IMG/VR virus record: IMGVR_UViG_3300020473_000702
Coordinates: 1-53,371 of that record
DNA: 53,371 nucleotides
Reading direction: 5' to 3' (one strand)
Origin: a virus
This document shows positions 1 through 8,764 of this stretch, in pieces (the stretch's first letter is position 1; each line of letters starts with the position of its first letter). Under the pieces are notes generated by a model, which saw only the letters and a list, made by a program, of their open reading frames with translations, searched no databases and was not told where the DNA came from. A program made the translations under genes and the position numbers.

Positions 1-144
1 GAGATACAACTAGAGATGTTTCCACCGCCACCACCTAAGACACCGAAGGTTGGTACAGATGCACCACACCATAATATCTTAGAGAAATATTATGGTAAGG
101 ATTGGAAACCAACACCAGTAGAAGGATTGGAGGATCATTACTAA
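1..144 (+). CDS. 3' end of an unrecognised phage protein
   Basis: An open frame enters from the left edge and ends at TAA 142-144, giving the last 47 residues of a protein. The visible part has a run of five prolines followed by a charged, tyrosine-containing tail ending in EDHY. No domain can be recognised. Its stop overlaps the purN start by one base, so the two are probably translated together. In cyanophages this neighbourhood often holds clamp or clamp-loader genes, but nothing in these 47 residues proves that identity. Confidence 0.6.
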   Translation, partial: EIQLEMFPPPPPKTPKVGTDAPHHNILEKYYGKDWKPTPVEGLEDHY

Positions 145-698
145 TGAGATTAGGAGTCATGTGTTCTGGAGAAGGAACTAACTTCGAGAACATTGTACGA
201 TACCCTCAGATGAAACATGAGATTGTGTTAATGATACACAATACTAAACAGTGTGGTGCTGTAGCGAGAGCAGCAAAGTTTGGAATCCCACACGTAAGGA
301 TAGCACACAAAGATGAAGAACAAATGATTCAACTCTTCAAGGCATGGAGGGTTGATCTTGTTGTATTAGCAGGTTACATGAGAGTCCTTAAGAAACCATC
401 TGAGTTCCCATGTCCTATCATAAATGTACACCCATCACTACTACCTAAGTACAAGGGTTTACATGCAGTAGAACAAGCATTAGAATCAGGTGATAAAGAG
501 AGTGGATGCACTGTCCACTATGTTAACGAAGAGCTTGACGGTGGTGATATAATAAGTCAATCAAGAGTTCCTATTTGTCCTGATGATACTGTAGAGACAT
601 TACAACATCGTATCCAACGAGCAGAATATAGACTGCTTCCTTTAGTAATTAATGATTTAGCATATGAGCAAGCCCAAACTAAGTGCATGGTTGTATAG
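144..698 (+). CDS. purN: Phosphoribosylglycinamide formyltransferase (PurN)
   Basis: This 184-residue protein matches GAR transformylase, which transfers a formyl group from 10-formyltetrahydrofolate to GAR in purine synthesis. It starts with the family's MRLGVMCSGEGTNFENI phosphate-binding segment, then has the catalytic NVHPSLLPKYKG segment (Asn and His) and the Asp-containing LDGGDII motif. The length fits the family. I chose ATG 144 because the preceding stop TAA overlaps it and the family N-terminus begins there; an upstream ATG at 102 would add 14 unrelated residues. purN is a known cyanophage auxiliary gene and would boost purine supply for phage DNA synthesis. Its 3' end overlaps gp62 by 35 bases. 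Confidence 0.93.
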   Translation: MRLGVMCSGEGTNFENIVRYPQMKHEIVLMIHNTKQCGAVARAAKFGIPHVRIAHKDEEQMIQLFKAWRVDLVVLAGYMRVLKKPSEFPCPIINVHPSLLPKYKGLHAVEQALESGDKESGCTVHYVNEELDGGDIISQSRVPICPDDTVETLQHRIQRAEYRLLPLVINDLAYEQAQTKCMVV

Positions 699-1050
699 TA
701 TCAACCAAACCAAAAAGAATATGATGGATGAAGATCCATCTTTGGAGAACTCATATCCTAGTTGGATTATTAATAAGTGCCTATCATCCTTTACAGACAC
801 TGTGTTGTTTGCTAATGAGATGAATATGAATTATCATATATCTAAGCGTATGCAATACGACTTTTATATAAATAGTCTGAGACCTAGAAAGAGATTCTCT
901 CCTTGGTCTAAGAAAGAGTCGATTGATTATCTTGATGAAGTTCGTGAGTATTATGGGTATAGCTATACCAAGGCTCTAGAAGTAATCAGGATATTATCAA
1001 CAGATCAACTCGAACATATAAAAAGATCATTGCATAAAGGTGGAAAATAA
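664..1050 (+). CDS. 62: Clamp loader small subunit (gp62-like)
   Basis: The 128-residue product resembles the cyanophage version of T4 gp62, which with gp44 loads the gp45 sliding clamp on DNA. It starts MSKPKLSAWLYSINQTK and is a small, helical, charged protein shorter than T4 gp62 (about 187 residues), as is usual in cyanophages. The place immediately before regA supports the call, because the T4 order groups 43, regA, 62 and 44. It overlaps purN at its start and regA by one base (TAATG) at its end, suggesting coupled translation. The family is poorly conserved, so the call rests on remembered resemblance plus synteny. Confidence 0.8.
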   Translation: MSKPKLSAWLYSINQTKKNMMDEDPSLENSYPSWIINKCLSSFTDTVLFANEMNMNYHISKRMQYDFYINSLRPRKRFSPWSKKESIDYLDEVREYYGYSYTKALEVIRILSTDQLEHIKRSLHKGGK

Positions 1051-1466
1051 TGTCCGTTGATACTGAGATCCAGTGGAAACAGTCTGATATGATTGAGGTA
1101 GGTCTCAAAGAACCAGATGATTTCCTAAAGGTTCGTGAAACATTAACACGAATTGGTGTTGCTTCTAGAAAAGAAAGAAAGATATATCAGTCGTGTCACA
1201 TCTTGCATAAGCAAGGAAAGTATTACATAGTTCACTTCAAGGAACTCTTCGCACTTGATGGTAAGAACACAAACATCACAGAGAATGATATTCAGCGTAG
1301 AAATCGTATAACACAGTTGTTATCTGATTGGGGATTGGTTACGATCATTAATCAGGATAGTGTTGGTGAGCTTGCACCATTAAATCAGATCAAAGTTATA
1401 TCTTTTAAAGAGAAAGGTGATTGGACTTTAGAGTCCAAATATAATATTGGTAAGAAGAAACCGTAA
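1050..1466 (+). CDS. regA: RegA translational repressor of early genes
   Basis: The 138-residue protein has the RegA signature: MIEVGLKEPDDFLKVRETL near the N-terminus and YQSCHILHKQGKYYIVHFKE in the middle. RegA binds the start region of early phage mRNAs and blocks their translation, often including its own. The start ATG 1050 shares its A with the gp62 stop, adding about 13 residues before the methionine that aligns with the T4 start (codon at 1089). The gene is followed by a non-coding gap holding an inverted repeat, after which hsp20 begins. Targets in this phage cannot be read from sequence, but early genes in this block are the natural candidates. Confidence 0.95.
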   Translation: MSVDTEIQWKQSDMIEVGLKEPDDFLKVRETLTRIGVASRKERKIYQSCHILHKQGKYYIVHFKELFALDGKNTNITENDIQRRNRITQLLSDWGLVTIINQDSVGELAPLNQIKVISFKEKGDWTLESKYNIGKKKP

Positions 1467-1487
1467 CATCCGTACTCAGTTTTCTGG

Positions 1488-1550
1488 TTTACCACATGGT
1501 AAATTCAGTCCACCACTGCTTAAATAGTAGTGTGATGCCTTCGGGGTCAC
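1488..1550 (+). promoter_or_regulatory. Structured gap before hsp20: inverted repeat, late-like box, UUCG hairpin
   Basis: Three elements lie in the 113-base gap between regA and hsp20. TTTACCACATGGTAAA at 1488-1503 is an inverted repeat with 6-base arms. TTAAATA at 1520-1526 resembles the T4/cyanophage late promoter box but is 54 bases from the hsp20 start, farther than the other late boxes here. Bases 1532-1550 can fold as GTGA/TCAC around a CC-TTCG-GG tip with an imperfect middle. They could mark regA transcript ends or control hsp20; sequence alone does not decide. Confidence 0.45.
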
Positions 1551-1579
1551 ATTCAATTAGTCGCTTCAAGGAGGACACC

Positions 1580-2023
1580 ATGCGTAGATCATACTGGGAT
1601 ACCTATAGCCCATTTCAATTAGGATTCGATGAAACATTCAACAGACTCGAAAGACTGGCAGAAGCTGGACAAAATTACCCACCCTATAATGTTTTTCATG
1701 GGGGAGATGGTAGAACCGTTCTGGAAATCGCTCTTGCTGGATTTTCAAGAGAAGATATCGAAGTTACCACCGAACAAAACATCTTAACAGTTAAAGCAGC
1801 TGCAGAAGAAAAGGATGAGAGATCCTATACCCATAAGGGTATTGCTACAAGATCATTTGATAGGAGTTGGCAACTAGGAGATTCTATTGAAGTTGAGAAT
1901 GTTGAGTATAAGGATGGATTACTGGTTGTGAATCTTACTAAGGTTCTTCCAGAGAATCAGCAAAAGAAATTCTGGTTCGGCACAGGTGCTGCCAGAGAAA
2001 AGTTAGAGGCTCAGGTCTCTTAG
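1580..2023 (+). CDS. hsp20: Small heat shock protein Hsp20
   Basis: The 147-residue protein has an alpha-crystallin domain: an N-terminal SYWDTYSPFQLGFDETFNRLE arm, then beta-strand segments VLEIALAGFSREDIEV and LTVKA, and the GLLVVNL strand near residue 120. Hsp20 proteins are ATP-independent holdases and are conserved in T4-like cyanophages; a role in virion or replication protein folding is assumed, not proven. ATG 1580 is preceded at 6 bases by AAGGAGG (1568-1574), one of the clearest ribosome sites here; an ATG at 1496 would add 28 unrelated residues. A structured gap precedes it and a hairpin/promoter follows it. Confidence 0.93.
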   Translation: MRRSYWDTYSPFQLGFDETFNRLERLAEAGQNYPPYNVFHGGDGRTVLEIALAGFSREDIEVTTEQNILTVKAAAEEKDERSYTHKGIATRSFDRSWQLGDSIEVENVEYKDGLLVVNLTKVLPENQQKKFWFGTGAAREKLEAQVS

Positions 2024-2050
2024 TGGAGTAGTGGTATTTTGTTATGAATC

Positions 2051-2085
2051 AAAGGGGGAGCTTGACTTTTGTCGAGTTCCCCTTT
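2051..2085 (+). terminator. Hairpin after hsp20, possible terminator
   Basis: AAAGGGGGA (2051-2059) pairs with TTCCCCTTT (2077-2085), and inside it CTTGAC (2061-2066) pairs with GTCGAG (2071-2076) around a TTTT loop, with G2060 bulged. This gives a stem of about 15 pairs including two G-U pairs. There is no long T-run after it, so termination may be partial. The same bases contain the sigma70 promoter. Confidence 0.55.
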
Positions 2086-2090
2086 ATAAT
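2062..2090 (+). promoter_or_regulatory. Sigma70-type promoter for the LSM-like/gp43 block
   Basis: TTGACT (2062-2067) and TATAAT (2085-2090) are separated by exactly 17 bases. This is a near-perfect host sigma70 promoter, 23 bases ahead of the first gene of the block. It probably drives early transcription of the three small genes, gp43 and possibly uvsX and gp41. Confidence 0.85.
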
Positions 2091-2112
2091 GTCTAGATAC
2101 ATCCATTAAAAT

Positions 2113-2496
2113 ATGAGCATCAAACTTATCGTTCTTAATACAGGAGAGCGAGTAGTGGCTGATATACATGAGATGAGGAGAGCTACTATAGATCCTAAAG
2201 AACCTGCTACCATAGGGTATGTTATGGTTCATCCTCAGATCGTTACAGTCTCTAGGGGTATTCCAACTACTCAGAAATTTCAGACTAACGAACCTGAATT
2301 GAAGGTATCTTTTTCCCCTTGGAATCCTTTTGCAAGACATCAACAGTTTCGTTTGAATCTGTATAGTGTTGTTAGTATAAATGATGTTAGGGAAGATGTT
2401 GAGAAGATATATCTTGACGAATTCCATGTAAAAGATTATGAGATGGTTGCAGAGGAACTATCAATTATGTACACTGAACTTACTGAATATTCTTAA
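2113..2496 (+). CDS. Small LSM-like protein, copy 1 of 3
   Basis: No characterised family was recognised for this 127-residue protein. It begins MSIKLIVLNTGERVVADIHEM, followed by a short strand-rich stretch around HPQIVTV and an SPWNPF motif near residue 70. The pattern of an opening strand, a GE turn, a (V/A)AD(I/V)xE strand and a later P-x-x-L/V strand recalls Sm/LSM folds, but this is inference. The next two genes share the pattern, so the three appear to be tandem paralogues. It is the first gene after a strong sigma70 promoter, which implies early expression. It stops one base before the next ATG. Confidence 0.8.
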   Translation: MSIKLIVLNTGERVVADIHEMRRATIDPKEPATIGYVMVHPQIVTVSRGIPTTQKFQTNEPELKVSFSPWNPFARHQQFRLNLYSVVSINDVREDVEKIYLDEFHVKDYEMVAEELSIMYTELTEYS

Positions 2497-2497
2497 T

Positions 2498-2845
2498 ATG
2501 ACTATACAAGTTATTAACATGAAGTATTCCAACGAGCAAATTATTTGTGATGTTGGAGAAGTATTCCATGATCAAGACTCAAAGGAGAAAGGAGAGAAAC
2601 CTATTTGTTTAGCATTCACAGATCCTTATACTCTACATGTTGTAAATGAAACTGAGGAAGGTTATAATATTAACTTCAAGAAATGGAATCCATTTACAGA
2701 TGATAGGCAGTTTAATGTTGGGTTTGATATGATTGGTATAATTAGTAGTGCTAAGCCTGCAGTGCAGAAAGCATATGAACAAAAGATTTTAGCAGACAGT
2801 CAACCAATAGAAGAGACTAATGAAGAAACTACTACGACTGAATAA
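2498..2845 (+). CDS. Small LSM-like protein, copy 2 of 3
   Basis: This 115-residue protein starts MTIQVINMKYSNEQIICDVGEV, aligning with the start of copy 1, and carries FKKWNPFTDDRQFNVGFDMIGII, which aligns with FSPWNPFARHQQFRLNLYSVVSI in copy 1. The C-terminus is a low-complexity acidic/threonine tail. ATG 2498 lies one base past the previous stop and matches the paralogue start; an upstream ATG at 2438 would run through the previous gene. Function is unknown. An RNA-binding or polymerase-accessory role is conceivable from the fold impression and the gp43 linkage, but not shown. Confidence 0.8.
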   Translation: MTIQVINMKYSNEQIICDVGEVFHDQDSKEKGEKPICLAFTDPYTLHVVNETEEGYNINFKKWNPFTDDRQFNVGFDMIGIISSAKPAVQKAYEQKILADSQPIEETNEETTTTE

Positions 2846-3065
2846 TGAACCTTGGATCCTTGCTGATGTATCAGAGATACCAGAGGCAGAATATGGTGAA
2901 CCAGATTGTATTCTGGAAGATCCTATCACATTAGATGGTGAGAGGTGGCCAAAGTATTCAGCAGACTTTCAAATAGTTGTTAGATCTACTGATATAATAG
3001 TGATGGTTAATCCAACAGACGAAGCTTTAAATACAGCAGAAGCAAAAGAACTACTTACTGAATGA
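2820..3065 (+). CDS. Small LSM-like protein, copy 3 of 3
   Basis: This 81-residue protein begins MKKLLRLNNEPWILADVSEI, which lines up with the starts of the two preceding proteins (the xE(P/Q)xxIxxDVxE pattern), followed by GEPDCILEDPITL matching GEKPICLAFTDPYTL of copy 2. It lacks the WNPF segment, so it is a shorter member. The start at 2820 overlaps copy 2 by 26 bases and is supported by the alignment. Its stop TGA overlaps the gp43 ATG (ATGA). Function is unknown. Confidence 0.75.
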   Translation: MKKLLRLNNEPWILADVSEIPEAEYGEPDCILEDPITLDGERWPKYSADFQIVVRSTDIIVMVNPTDEALNTAEAKELLTE

Positions 3066-5554
3066 AATTTTACACCAATGTTGAGCAAGCAGGTCAGAAC
3101 CTTCTTGTCCGTGGTTATGAGGGAGGCAAGGCATTTAAAGATAGGGTTCCATTTAACCCTACTTTATATCTCCCAACATCTAACTTCTCTAAATGGAGAA
3201 CCCTTGAGGGGAAGTGTGTAGAGCCTATGAAGCAAGGTTCCATTGCAGGTGCAAAGGAAACTATAATGAGGTATAGAGATGTTGCTAACATGGAAGTGTA
3301 TGGTAACACAAGATACCTGTATCAGTATATCGCAGAGGAATATTCTGATGATCACATAAAGTTTGATCCCAAGGCAATTAGAGTATTCAACATCGATATT
3401 GAAACTGCTGCAGAGAATGGGTTTCCTGATATCGAAGCAGCAGACCAAGAGATACTAGCGATCAGTATTAAGGACTCCTTTACTGGTCGCATTACTGTCT
3501 TTGGTGCTAGATCATTTGATAATAAACATGAAGATGTAGACTACCTTCATTTTAAAACTGAACAGTCTATGCTATCAGCATTTTTGGAGTACTGGAATGA
3601 AAATTTTCCTGATGTTATTACAGGTTGGAACGTACAACTTTTTGATATTCCCTATATCGCTGGTCGTATTTCTAGGATTCTCGGTGAGAAGTATACTCGT
3701 TATCTTAGCCCGTGGAGGCTTATATCTAGACGTGAAATTTATATCAAGGGGAGAAAGCAAATCGCTTACGATCTTCCAGGAGTATCTACTCTGGATTACC
3801 TCGAGCTATACAGGAAATTCACTTATACAAACCAAGAAAGTTATAGACTTGATCACATCTGCATGGTTGAGCTTGGAGCGAGAAAGTTAGATCACTCTGA
3901 GTATGATACATTCAAAGAGTTCTATCAGAATGATTGGCAGAAGTTTATTGATTACAACATCCATGACGTTAGGTTAGTAGATCAACTTGATGATAAGATG
4001 AAACTACTTGACCTAGCATTTACTATGGCTTATGATGCTAAGGTCAATTATGAAGATGTGTTTAGTCAGGTACGTATGTGGGATAATTACATATACGTTG
4101 AACTTCTTAAGAGGAAGATAGCAATTCCACCTAAGAAGGAGAGTGCAAACAAATCAGAAAAATACGCAGGTGCTTATGTCAAGGAACCGAAGACAGGATT
4201 CTATGATTGGGTTGTTAATTTTGACCTCAATAGCCTGTACCCTCATCTTATTATGCAATATAACATCTCACCAGAGACCCTCTGGGAGACTGGACATCCC
4301 AGTTCGAGCGTTGAGGGGATCTTAAATCAGGAGGTAGAGATAGATGGGACTTATGCAGTTTGTGCGAATGGAGCACAATATAGGAAGGATGTACGAGGAT
4401 TCCTTCCTGAACTTATGGATAAGATGTACAATGAAAGAGTCATCTTCAAGAAGAAGATGCTTAAAGCAAAGCAGGAGTATGAAAAGAATCCTTCTAATGA
4501 ACTCATTAAAGAGATCGCTAGATGTAACAACATACAGATGGCCAAGAAGATCTCACTTAATAGTGCTTATGGTGCTATCGGCAATGAGCACTTCAGGTAT
4601 TATAAGCTTGCTAATGCCGAAGCCATTACCCTTTCTGGCCAAGTATCTATTCGTTGGATAGAGAACAAGATCAATGTTTATCTAAATAAACTACTCTCTA
4701 CAGATAAAGTTGATTACGTTATCGCATCAGACACCGACTCAATATATCTTAATCTCGGACCTCTTGTTAATAAATTTTTTGCTCATAAGTCTGATAATAA
4801 GATTAAGATTGTTGAGCTCTTGGACAAGATCTGTAAAGATCAGTTGGAACCGTTTATCGAGAAGTCTTACCAGGAACTGGCTTCGTATGTCTCGGCGTAT
4901 GAACAGAAAATGATCATGAAGCGAGAGAACATCGCTGATCGTGGTATATGGACTGCTAAGAAGAGATACATATTGAACGTATGGGACTCAGAAGGAGTCC
5001 GTTATAAAGAACCCAAGATGAAAATAATGGGTTTAGAAACAGCGAGGTCATCAACACCTCAGTATTTCAGGGATAAATTATATGCAGCTTTTAAGATTAT
5101 TATCGGCAAAACAAATGATGAACTTGTCTCATTTATCAATGGTGTCAGAGCAGAGACAAAAGATCAACCATACGAGGACATTGCATTTCCAAGGGGGTGC
5201 AACGGTGTTGAGAAATACTTTTCAAGAACCGACATCTATCAAAAAGGAACGCCCATCCACGTAAGGGGTGCTCTGCTTTATAACCATTATGTTAAAAAGA
5301 ATAAGATAGAGAACAAGTATCCTTTAATACAGGAGGGTGAGAAGATAAAATTCATTTATCTTAAGACACCCAATCCTTTTAGGGAGGATTGTATCTCCTT
5401 CTTCAATGAGATTCCAAAGGAGTTTAATATGGAGAAGTATATTGATCACAAGAAACAATTTGAAAAGAGTTTCTTGAAACCACTGGAAAATGTGCTAGAA
5501 TGCATAGGGTGGAACAGTAAAAAAGTTGTTACGATAGGGAGTTTTTTCACATGA
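3062..5554 (+). CDS. 43: DNA polymerase gp43 (family B)
   Basis: This 830-residue replicative polymerase has both activities visible. Exonuclease motifs: Exo I FNIDIETA (about residue 109, D and E), Exo II NVQLFDIPYI, and Exo III YNIHDVRLV. Polymerase motifs: A DLNSLYPHLI (about 388), B KKISLNSAYG (about 494) and C ASDTDSIYL (about 557). All catalytic acidic residues are present. It is somewhat shorter than T4 gp43 (898), as usual for cyanophages. It works with the gp44/62 loader and gp45 clamp. It overlaps the gene before by ATGA and the 59-codon gene after by ATGA. I saw no intein or intron interruption. Confidence 0.98.
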   Translation: MKFYTNVEQAGQNLLVRGYEGGKAFKDRVPFNPTLYLPTSNFSKWRTLEGKCVEPMKQGSIAGAKETIMRYRDVANMEVYGNTRYLYQYIAEEYSDDHIKFDPKAIRVFNIDIETAAENGFPDIEAADQEILAISIKDSFTGRITVFGARSFDNKHEDVDYLHFKTEQSMLSAFLEYWNENFPDVITGWNVQLFDIPYIAGRISRILGEKYTRYLSPWRLISRREIYIKGRKQIAYDLPGVSTLDYLELYRKFTYTNQESYRLDHICMVELGARKLDHSEYDTFKEFYQNDWQKFIDYNIHDVRLVDQLDDKMKLLDLAFTMAYDAKVNYEDVFSQVRMWDNYIYVELLKRKIAIPPKKESANKSEKYAGAYVKEPKTGFYDWVVNFDLNSLYPHLIMQYNISPETLWETGHPSSSVEGILNQEVEIDGTYAVCANGAQYRKDVRGFLPELMDKMYNERVIFKKKMLKAKQEYEKNPSNELIKEIARCNNIQMAKKISLNSAYGAIGNEHFRYYKLANAEAITLSGQVSIRWIENKINVYLNKLLSTDKVDYVIASDTDSIYLNLGPLVNKFFAHKSDNKIKIVELLDKICKDQLEPFIEKSYQELASYVSAYEQKMIMKRENIADRGIWTAKKRYILNVWDSEGVRYKEPKMKIMGLETARSSTPQYFRDKLYAAFKIIIGKTNDELVSFINGVRAETKDQPYEDIAFPRGCNGVEKYFSRTDIYQKGTPIHVRGALLYNHYVKKNKIENKYPLIQEGEKIKFIYLKTPNPFREDCISFFNEIPKEFNMEKYIDHKKQFEKSFLKPLENVLECIGWNSKKVVTIGSFFT

Positions 5555-5730
5555 GCAGAACCGTATGGACAGTCACTTACCAAGATGATCCAATAGAAGC
5601 ACTTGAACCTGAACAGGTTAGAGTTTTTGAAGAACGTGATACTGCAAGACAGTATGCTTTAATGATGGCCAGTGGTGGTCACAACTATGTTAACATGTAT
5701 GAAAGTGAGGTTAATAAATGGGGTTCCTAG
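5551..5730 (+). CDS. Small unknown protein between gp43 and uvsX (59 aa)
   Basis: A 59-residue frame begins with the ATG that overlaps the gp43 stop (ATGA) and ends at TAG 5728-5730, 13 bases inside uvsX. The product starts [17 protein letters not shown] and reads as a soluble protein: a VTY strand, an acidic linker, then a helix [11 protein letters not shown] and a NYVNMYE strand. It fills the whole gap between two core genes, which supports it being real. No family was recognised. Confidence 0.7.
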   Translation: MSRTVWTVTYQDDPIEALEPEQVRVFEERDTARQYALMMASGGHNYVNMYESEVNKWGS

Positions 5731-6731
5731 ATACTGTAATTAAAGAGAGTGGGAATGAGTATGCAAGTATCGTCAGCGATGGAGTCGCTGCAGGAGATAC
5801 ATCCAGTTTTGTTGATACAGGTAGCCATATTTTCAATGCTGTCGTTAGCGGATCTTTGTTTGGTGGTATTCCATCCAACAAGGTTACGGCACTTGCAGGG
5901 GAATCTTCCACAGGAAAAACTTTCTTTGCCCTTAGTGTTGTACGTAACTTTCTTAATCAGCACAGTGATGGTGGGGTTATTTATTTTGAGTCTGAATCTG
6001 CTATCTCCAAGGATATGATTGAGAGCAGAGGTATAGATTCCAAACGTATGGTAATCTTTCCTGTTGCTACTATTGAAGAGTTTAGAACACAAGCTACTAG
6101 GATTCTTGATAAGTATCTGAAAGAACCAAAGGATAAGCGTCAACCATTGATGTTTGTTCTTGATTCTCTTGGTATGCTATCAACATCAAAGGAGATGGAA
6201 GACATCTCTAATGATAAACAGGTCAGGGATATGACCAAATCACAGTTGATCAAGGGTGCATTCAGGGTATTGACCTTGAAGCTTGGACAGGCAAAGGTTC
6301 CTATGATTGTTACGAATCACACATATGATGTGATTGGATCCTATGTGCCACAAAAAGAAATGGGTGGTGGAGCTGGACTAAAGTATGCTGCATCTACTAT
6401 AATATATTTGACCAAATCAAAAGAGAAGGAAGGTACAGACCTAGTGGGTAACATCATTAAGTGTGAAGCCAAGAAATCTCGTCTAACCAAGGAGGGTTCT
6501 AAAGTTGCTACTAGATTATACTTCGATGAACGTGGATTGGACAAGTACTATGGACTCTTGGAATTGGGTGAACAGTACAACATCTTTACGAGGGTGGGCA
6601 ACCGTCTCAAGTTCGGTGAAACTTCTGTTTACCCTAAATCTGTTCTTGCTAATCCTGAGAAGTATTTCACAGACGAAGTGATGGCTCAGTTAGAGGAAGC
6701 AGCAAGAACGGAGTATAGTTATGGTAACTGA
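5718..6731 (+). CDS. uvsX: UvsX RecA-like recombinase
   Basis: The 337-residue protein has a RecA-type ATPase core: Walker A GESSTGKT at residues 61-68, a catalytic Glu region in YFESESAIS, and Walker [10 protein letters not shown]. UvsX forms filaments on single-stranded DNA and drives strand exchange in recombination-dependent replication and repair, as in T4. It is slightly shorter than T4 UvsX (about 390). The start ATG 5718 lies inside the 59-codon gene, and the last bases overlap gp41, which suits the joint action of UvsX and the helicase. Confidence 0.96.
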   Translation: MGFLDTVIKESGNEYASIVSDGVAAGDTSSFVDTGSHIFNAVVSGSLFGGIPSNKVTALAGESSTGKTFFALSVVRNFLNQHSDGGVIYFESESAISKDMIESRGIDSKRMVIFPVATIEEFRTQATRILDKYLKEPKDKRQPLMFVLDSLGMLSTSKEMEDISNDKQVRDMTKSQLIKGAFRVLTLKLGQAKVPMIVTNHTYDVIGSYVPQKEMGGGAGLKYAASTIIYLTKSKEKEGTDLVGNIIKCEAKKSRLTKEGSKVATRLYFDERGLDKYYGLLELGEQYNIFTRVGNRLKFGETSVYPKSVLANPEKYFTDEVMAQLEEAARTEYSYGN

Positions 6732-8115
6732 GAGGATAGAAAATACTATCCTTCGGAATCTTCTTTGTAATGAGGAGTACTATCGTAAGGTAGTACCTCA
6801 TCTTGATTCAGAGTATTTTCAGGATGCTGTTGATGTAGTTCTCTTTGAAGAGATACAAGATTTTTCAGCTAAGTATGATAAGACTCCTACTAAAGAAGTT
6901 CTAAAAATTAATCTTGGTAATAGGACTGATCTTACAGATGAGACCTATAAAAATGCTTTGATTAGATTGGATGATCTTAACGATGAATGGGTTGATGCTG
7001 ATTGGTTATCTGATTCTACTGAGAAGTGGTGTCAGGATAAAGCAATCTATAATGCATTACTCAAGTCAGTTAAGATTGCTGATGGTAATGATGAAAAGTT
7101 ATCTAAGGATGCTATCCCTAGTATTCTACAGGAAGCTTTAGGTGTATCATTTGATGAGCATGTAGGACATGATTACATAGAGTCTGCTGATAATAGATAT
7201 GAGTTCTACCATAGAGAAGAGGAGAAGATACCATTTGACTTAGAGAAGTTTAATTACATTACTAAAGGTGGTCTTCCTAATAAGACTCTTAACATAGCAC
7301 TTGCTGGTACAGGTGTTGGTAAGTCTCTATTCATGTGTCACATGGCTAGTGCTTGCCTGTTGAGAAGTAAGAATGTTCTCTATGTTACTATGGAGATGTC
7401 TGAGGAAAAGATTGCAGAACGTATTGATGCTAATTGTTTGAATGTTAACATCAAAGATATTGTGGATCTACCTCAGATGATGTTCAGATCTAAGATCGCT
7501 GATCTTGAGAAAAAGACTAAAGGAAAGATTATCATCAAGGAATATCCTACTGCTTCAGCTCATGCTGGACATTTCAGGGCATTACTTAATGAACTAAAAC
7601 TTAAGAAATCATTCAAACCTGATATAATCTTTATAGATTACCTTAACATTTGTGCTAGTGTAAGATATAAAGGACACATTGTTAACTCTTATACCTATGT
7701 TAAAGCGATTGCTGAAGAGCTTCGGGGTCTTGCTGTCGAGTTTGACCTACCGATTGTTAGTGCTACTCAAACTACTCGTTCTGGTTTTGGGTCTAGTGAT
7801 CCTGACCTCACTGACACTTCAGAATCCTTTGGACTCCCTGCTACTGCTGATCTTATGTTCGCTCTCATTTCTAGCGAGGAGCTGGAACAGGAAGGTAGAA
7901 TAATGGTTAAGCAGTTGAAGAACAGGTACAATGATCCTACTTCAAATCGTAAGTTTGTTGTGGGTATAGATAGAGCGAAGATGAAGTTATTTGATGTTGC
8001 AGAATCTACTTCTGATATCATGAGTGAGAAGGAAGAAGATCCAGACGTTAATGCTTTTGACGCAGTAAAACAAAACCAAGACCGCCTTAGTAAATTCGCT
8101 GAATGGAATGTTTAA
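6721..8115 (+). CDS. 41: Replicative DNA helicase gp41 (DnaB family)
   Basis: The 464-residue protein has an N-terminal helical domain and a DnaB-like hexameric helicase core: Walker A GTGVGKS at residues 196-202, Walker [11 protein letters not shown], and the later [12 protein letters not shown] sensor region. It unwinds DNA 5' to 3' at the fork and works with primase gp61, encoded farther along at 16.1 kb. It overlaps uvsX by 11 bases and the next gene by 8. The length matches T4 gp41 (475). Confidence 0.96.
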   Translation: MVTERIENTILRNLLCNEEYYRKVVPHLDSEYFQDAVDVVLFEEIQDFSAKYDKTPTKEVLKINLGNRTDLTDETYKNALIRLDDLNDEWVDADWLSDSTEKWCQDKAIYNALLKSVKIADGNDEKLSKDAIPSILQEALGVSFDEHVGHDYIESADNRYEFYHREEEKIPFDLEKFNYITKGGLPNKTLNIALAGTGVGKSLFMCHMASACLLRSKNVLYVTMEMSEEKIAERIDANCLNVNIKDIVDLPQMMFRSKIADLEKKTKGKIIIKEYPTASAHAGHFRALLNELKLKKSFKPDIIFIDYLNICASVRYKGHIVNSYTYVKAIAEELRGLAVEFDLPIVSATQTTRSGFGSSDPDLTDTSESFGLPATADLMFALISSEELEQEGRIMVKQLKNRYNDPTSNRKFVVGIDRAKMKLFDVAESTSDIMSEKEEDPDVNAFDAVKQNQDRLSKFAEWNV

Positions 8116-8353
8116 ACACGGAGACATAGTTGAGTTCCGAGGAGATAGAGGTTTCGTTAACTTCTATGATAAAACAGCACCATACTTCACATTGTGTGTG
8201 AGACAATGGGAAGATCCAGGTAAAATGCATGGCGTAAGTCAATGCAATGTCCTAGTGTATCGTACACACTGGGATGAGGTTATAAAGATAGATCCAGCAC
8301 CTAATGCTGATACCTATCACTCACAAGAACACCGTTATTCAGATCCACAATGA
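8108..8353 (+). CDS. Small unknown protein (81 aa)
   Basis: The product begins [20 protein letters not shown]. The repeated GDIVEFRG...GFV pattern suggests a small beta-barrel such as an SH3/KOW-like fold, but that is only an impression from spacing. It overlaps gp41 by 8 bases and mazG by 4 (ATGA), so it is embedded in the replication operon. I recall similar small proteins in cyanophages but no function for them. Confidence 0.75.
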   Translation: MFKHGDIVEFRGDRGFVNFYDKTAPYFTLCVRQWEDPGKMHGVSQCNVLVYRTHWDEVIKIDPAPNADTYHSQEHRYSDPQ

Positions 8354-8760
8354 CACAATCAGTTGATTATGATAAGTACCTAGAGTTTGTCGATGGTACT
8401 ACAAGCCACCCTTCTAAGAGTACAGATGAGTTCATCAATAGAATTAAAGATTTAGAATCTAAGGGTGTTGATATTCCTAGACTTCTTACTGCTGCTGTTG
8501 GTATCAGTGCAGAAGGTGGAGAGTTCACAGAGATAGTAAAGAAGATTGCTTTCCAAGGTAAGGAACTTACAGAAGATACTAAGGTTCATCTTTTAAAAGA
8601 ATTAGGTGATGTGTTCTGGTATATTGCACAAGCTTGTAATGCATTAGATCTAGACTTCCAGACTATAGTAGTTACTAACATGATGAAGTTAGCAGCACGA
8701 TACCCAGATGGTGAGTTTGATATATTCCAATCAGAGAACCGAAAGGAAGGTGATATCTAA
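8350..8760 (+). CDS. mazG: MazG-like nucleotide pyrophosphohydrolase
   Basis: The 136-residue protein has the all-alpha NTP pyrophosphatase signature: EGGEFTEIVKK (E55, E58, E61) and ELGDVFWY (E84, D87), which form the metal site, then KLAARYPDGEF. Cyanophage MazG proteins hydrolyse nucleoside triphosphates; roles in recycling host-derived nucleotides or lowering (p)ppGpp have been proposed, so I keep to the general activity. It overlaps the preceding gene by ATGA and is the last gene before a strong terminator. Confidence 0.92.
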   Translation: MTQSVDYDKYLEFVDGTTSHPSKSTDEFINRIKDLESKGVDIPRLLTAAVGISAEGGEFTEIVKKIAFQGKELTEDTKVHLLKELGDVFWYIAQACNALDLDFQTIVVTNMMKLAARYPDGEFDIFQSENRKEGDI

Positions 8761-8764
8761 GACC

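Noticed and set aside
3062-5554. Intron or intein in DNA polymerase
   Set aside because: All motifs are present in order in one 830-residue frame with no insertion.
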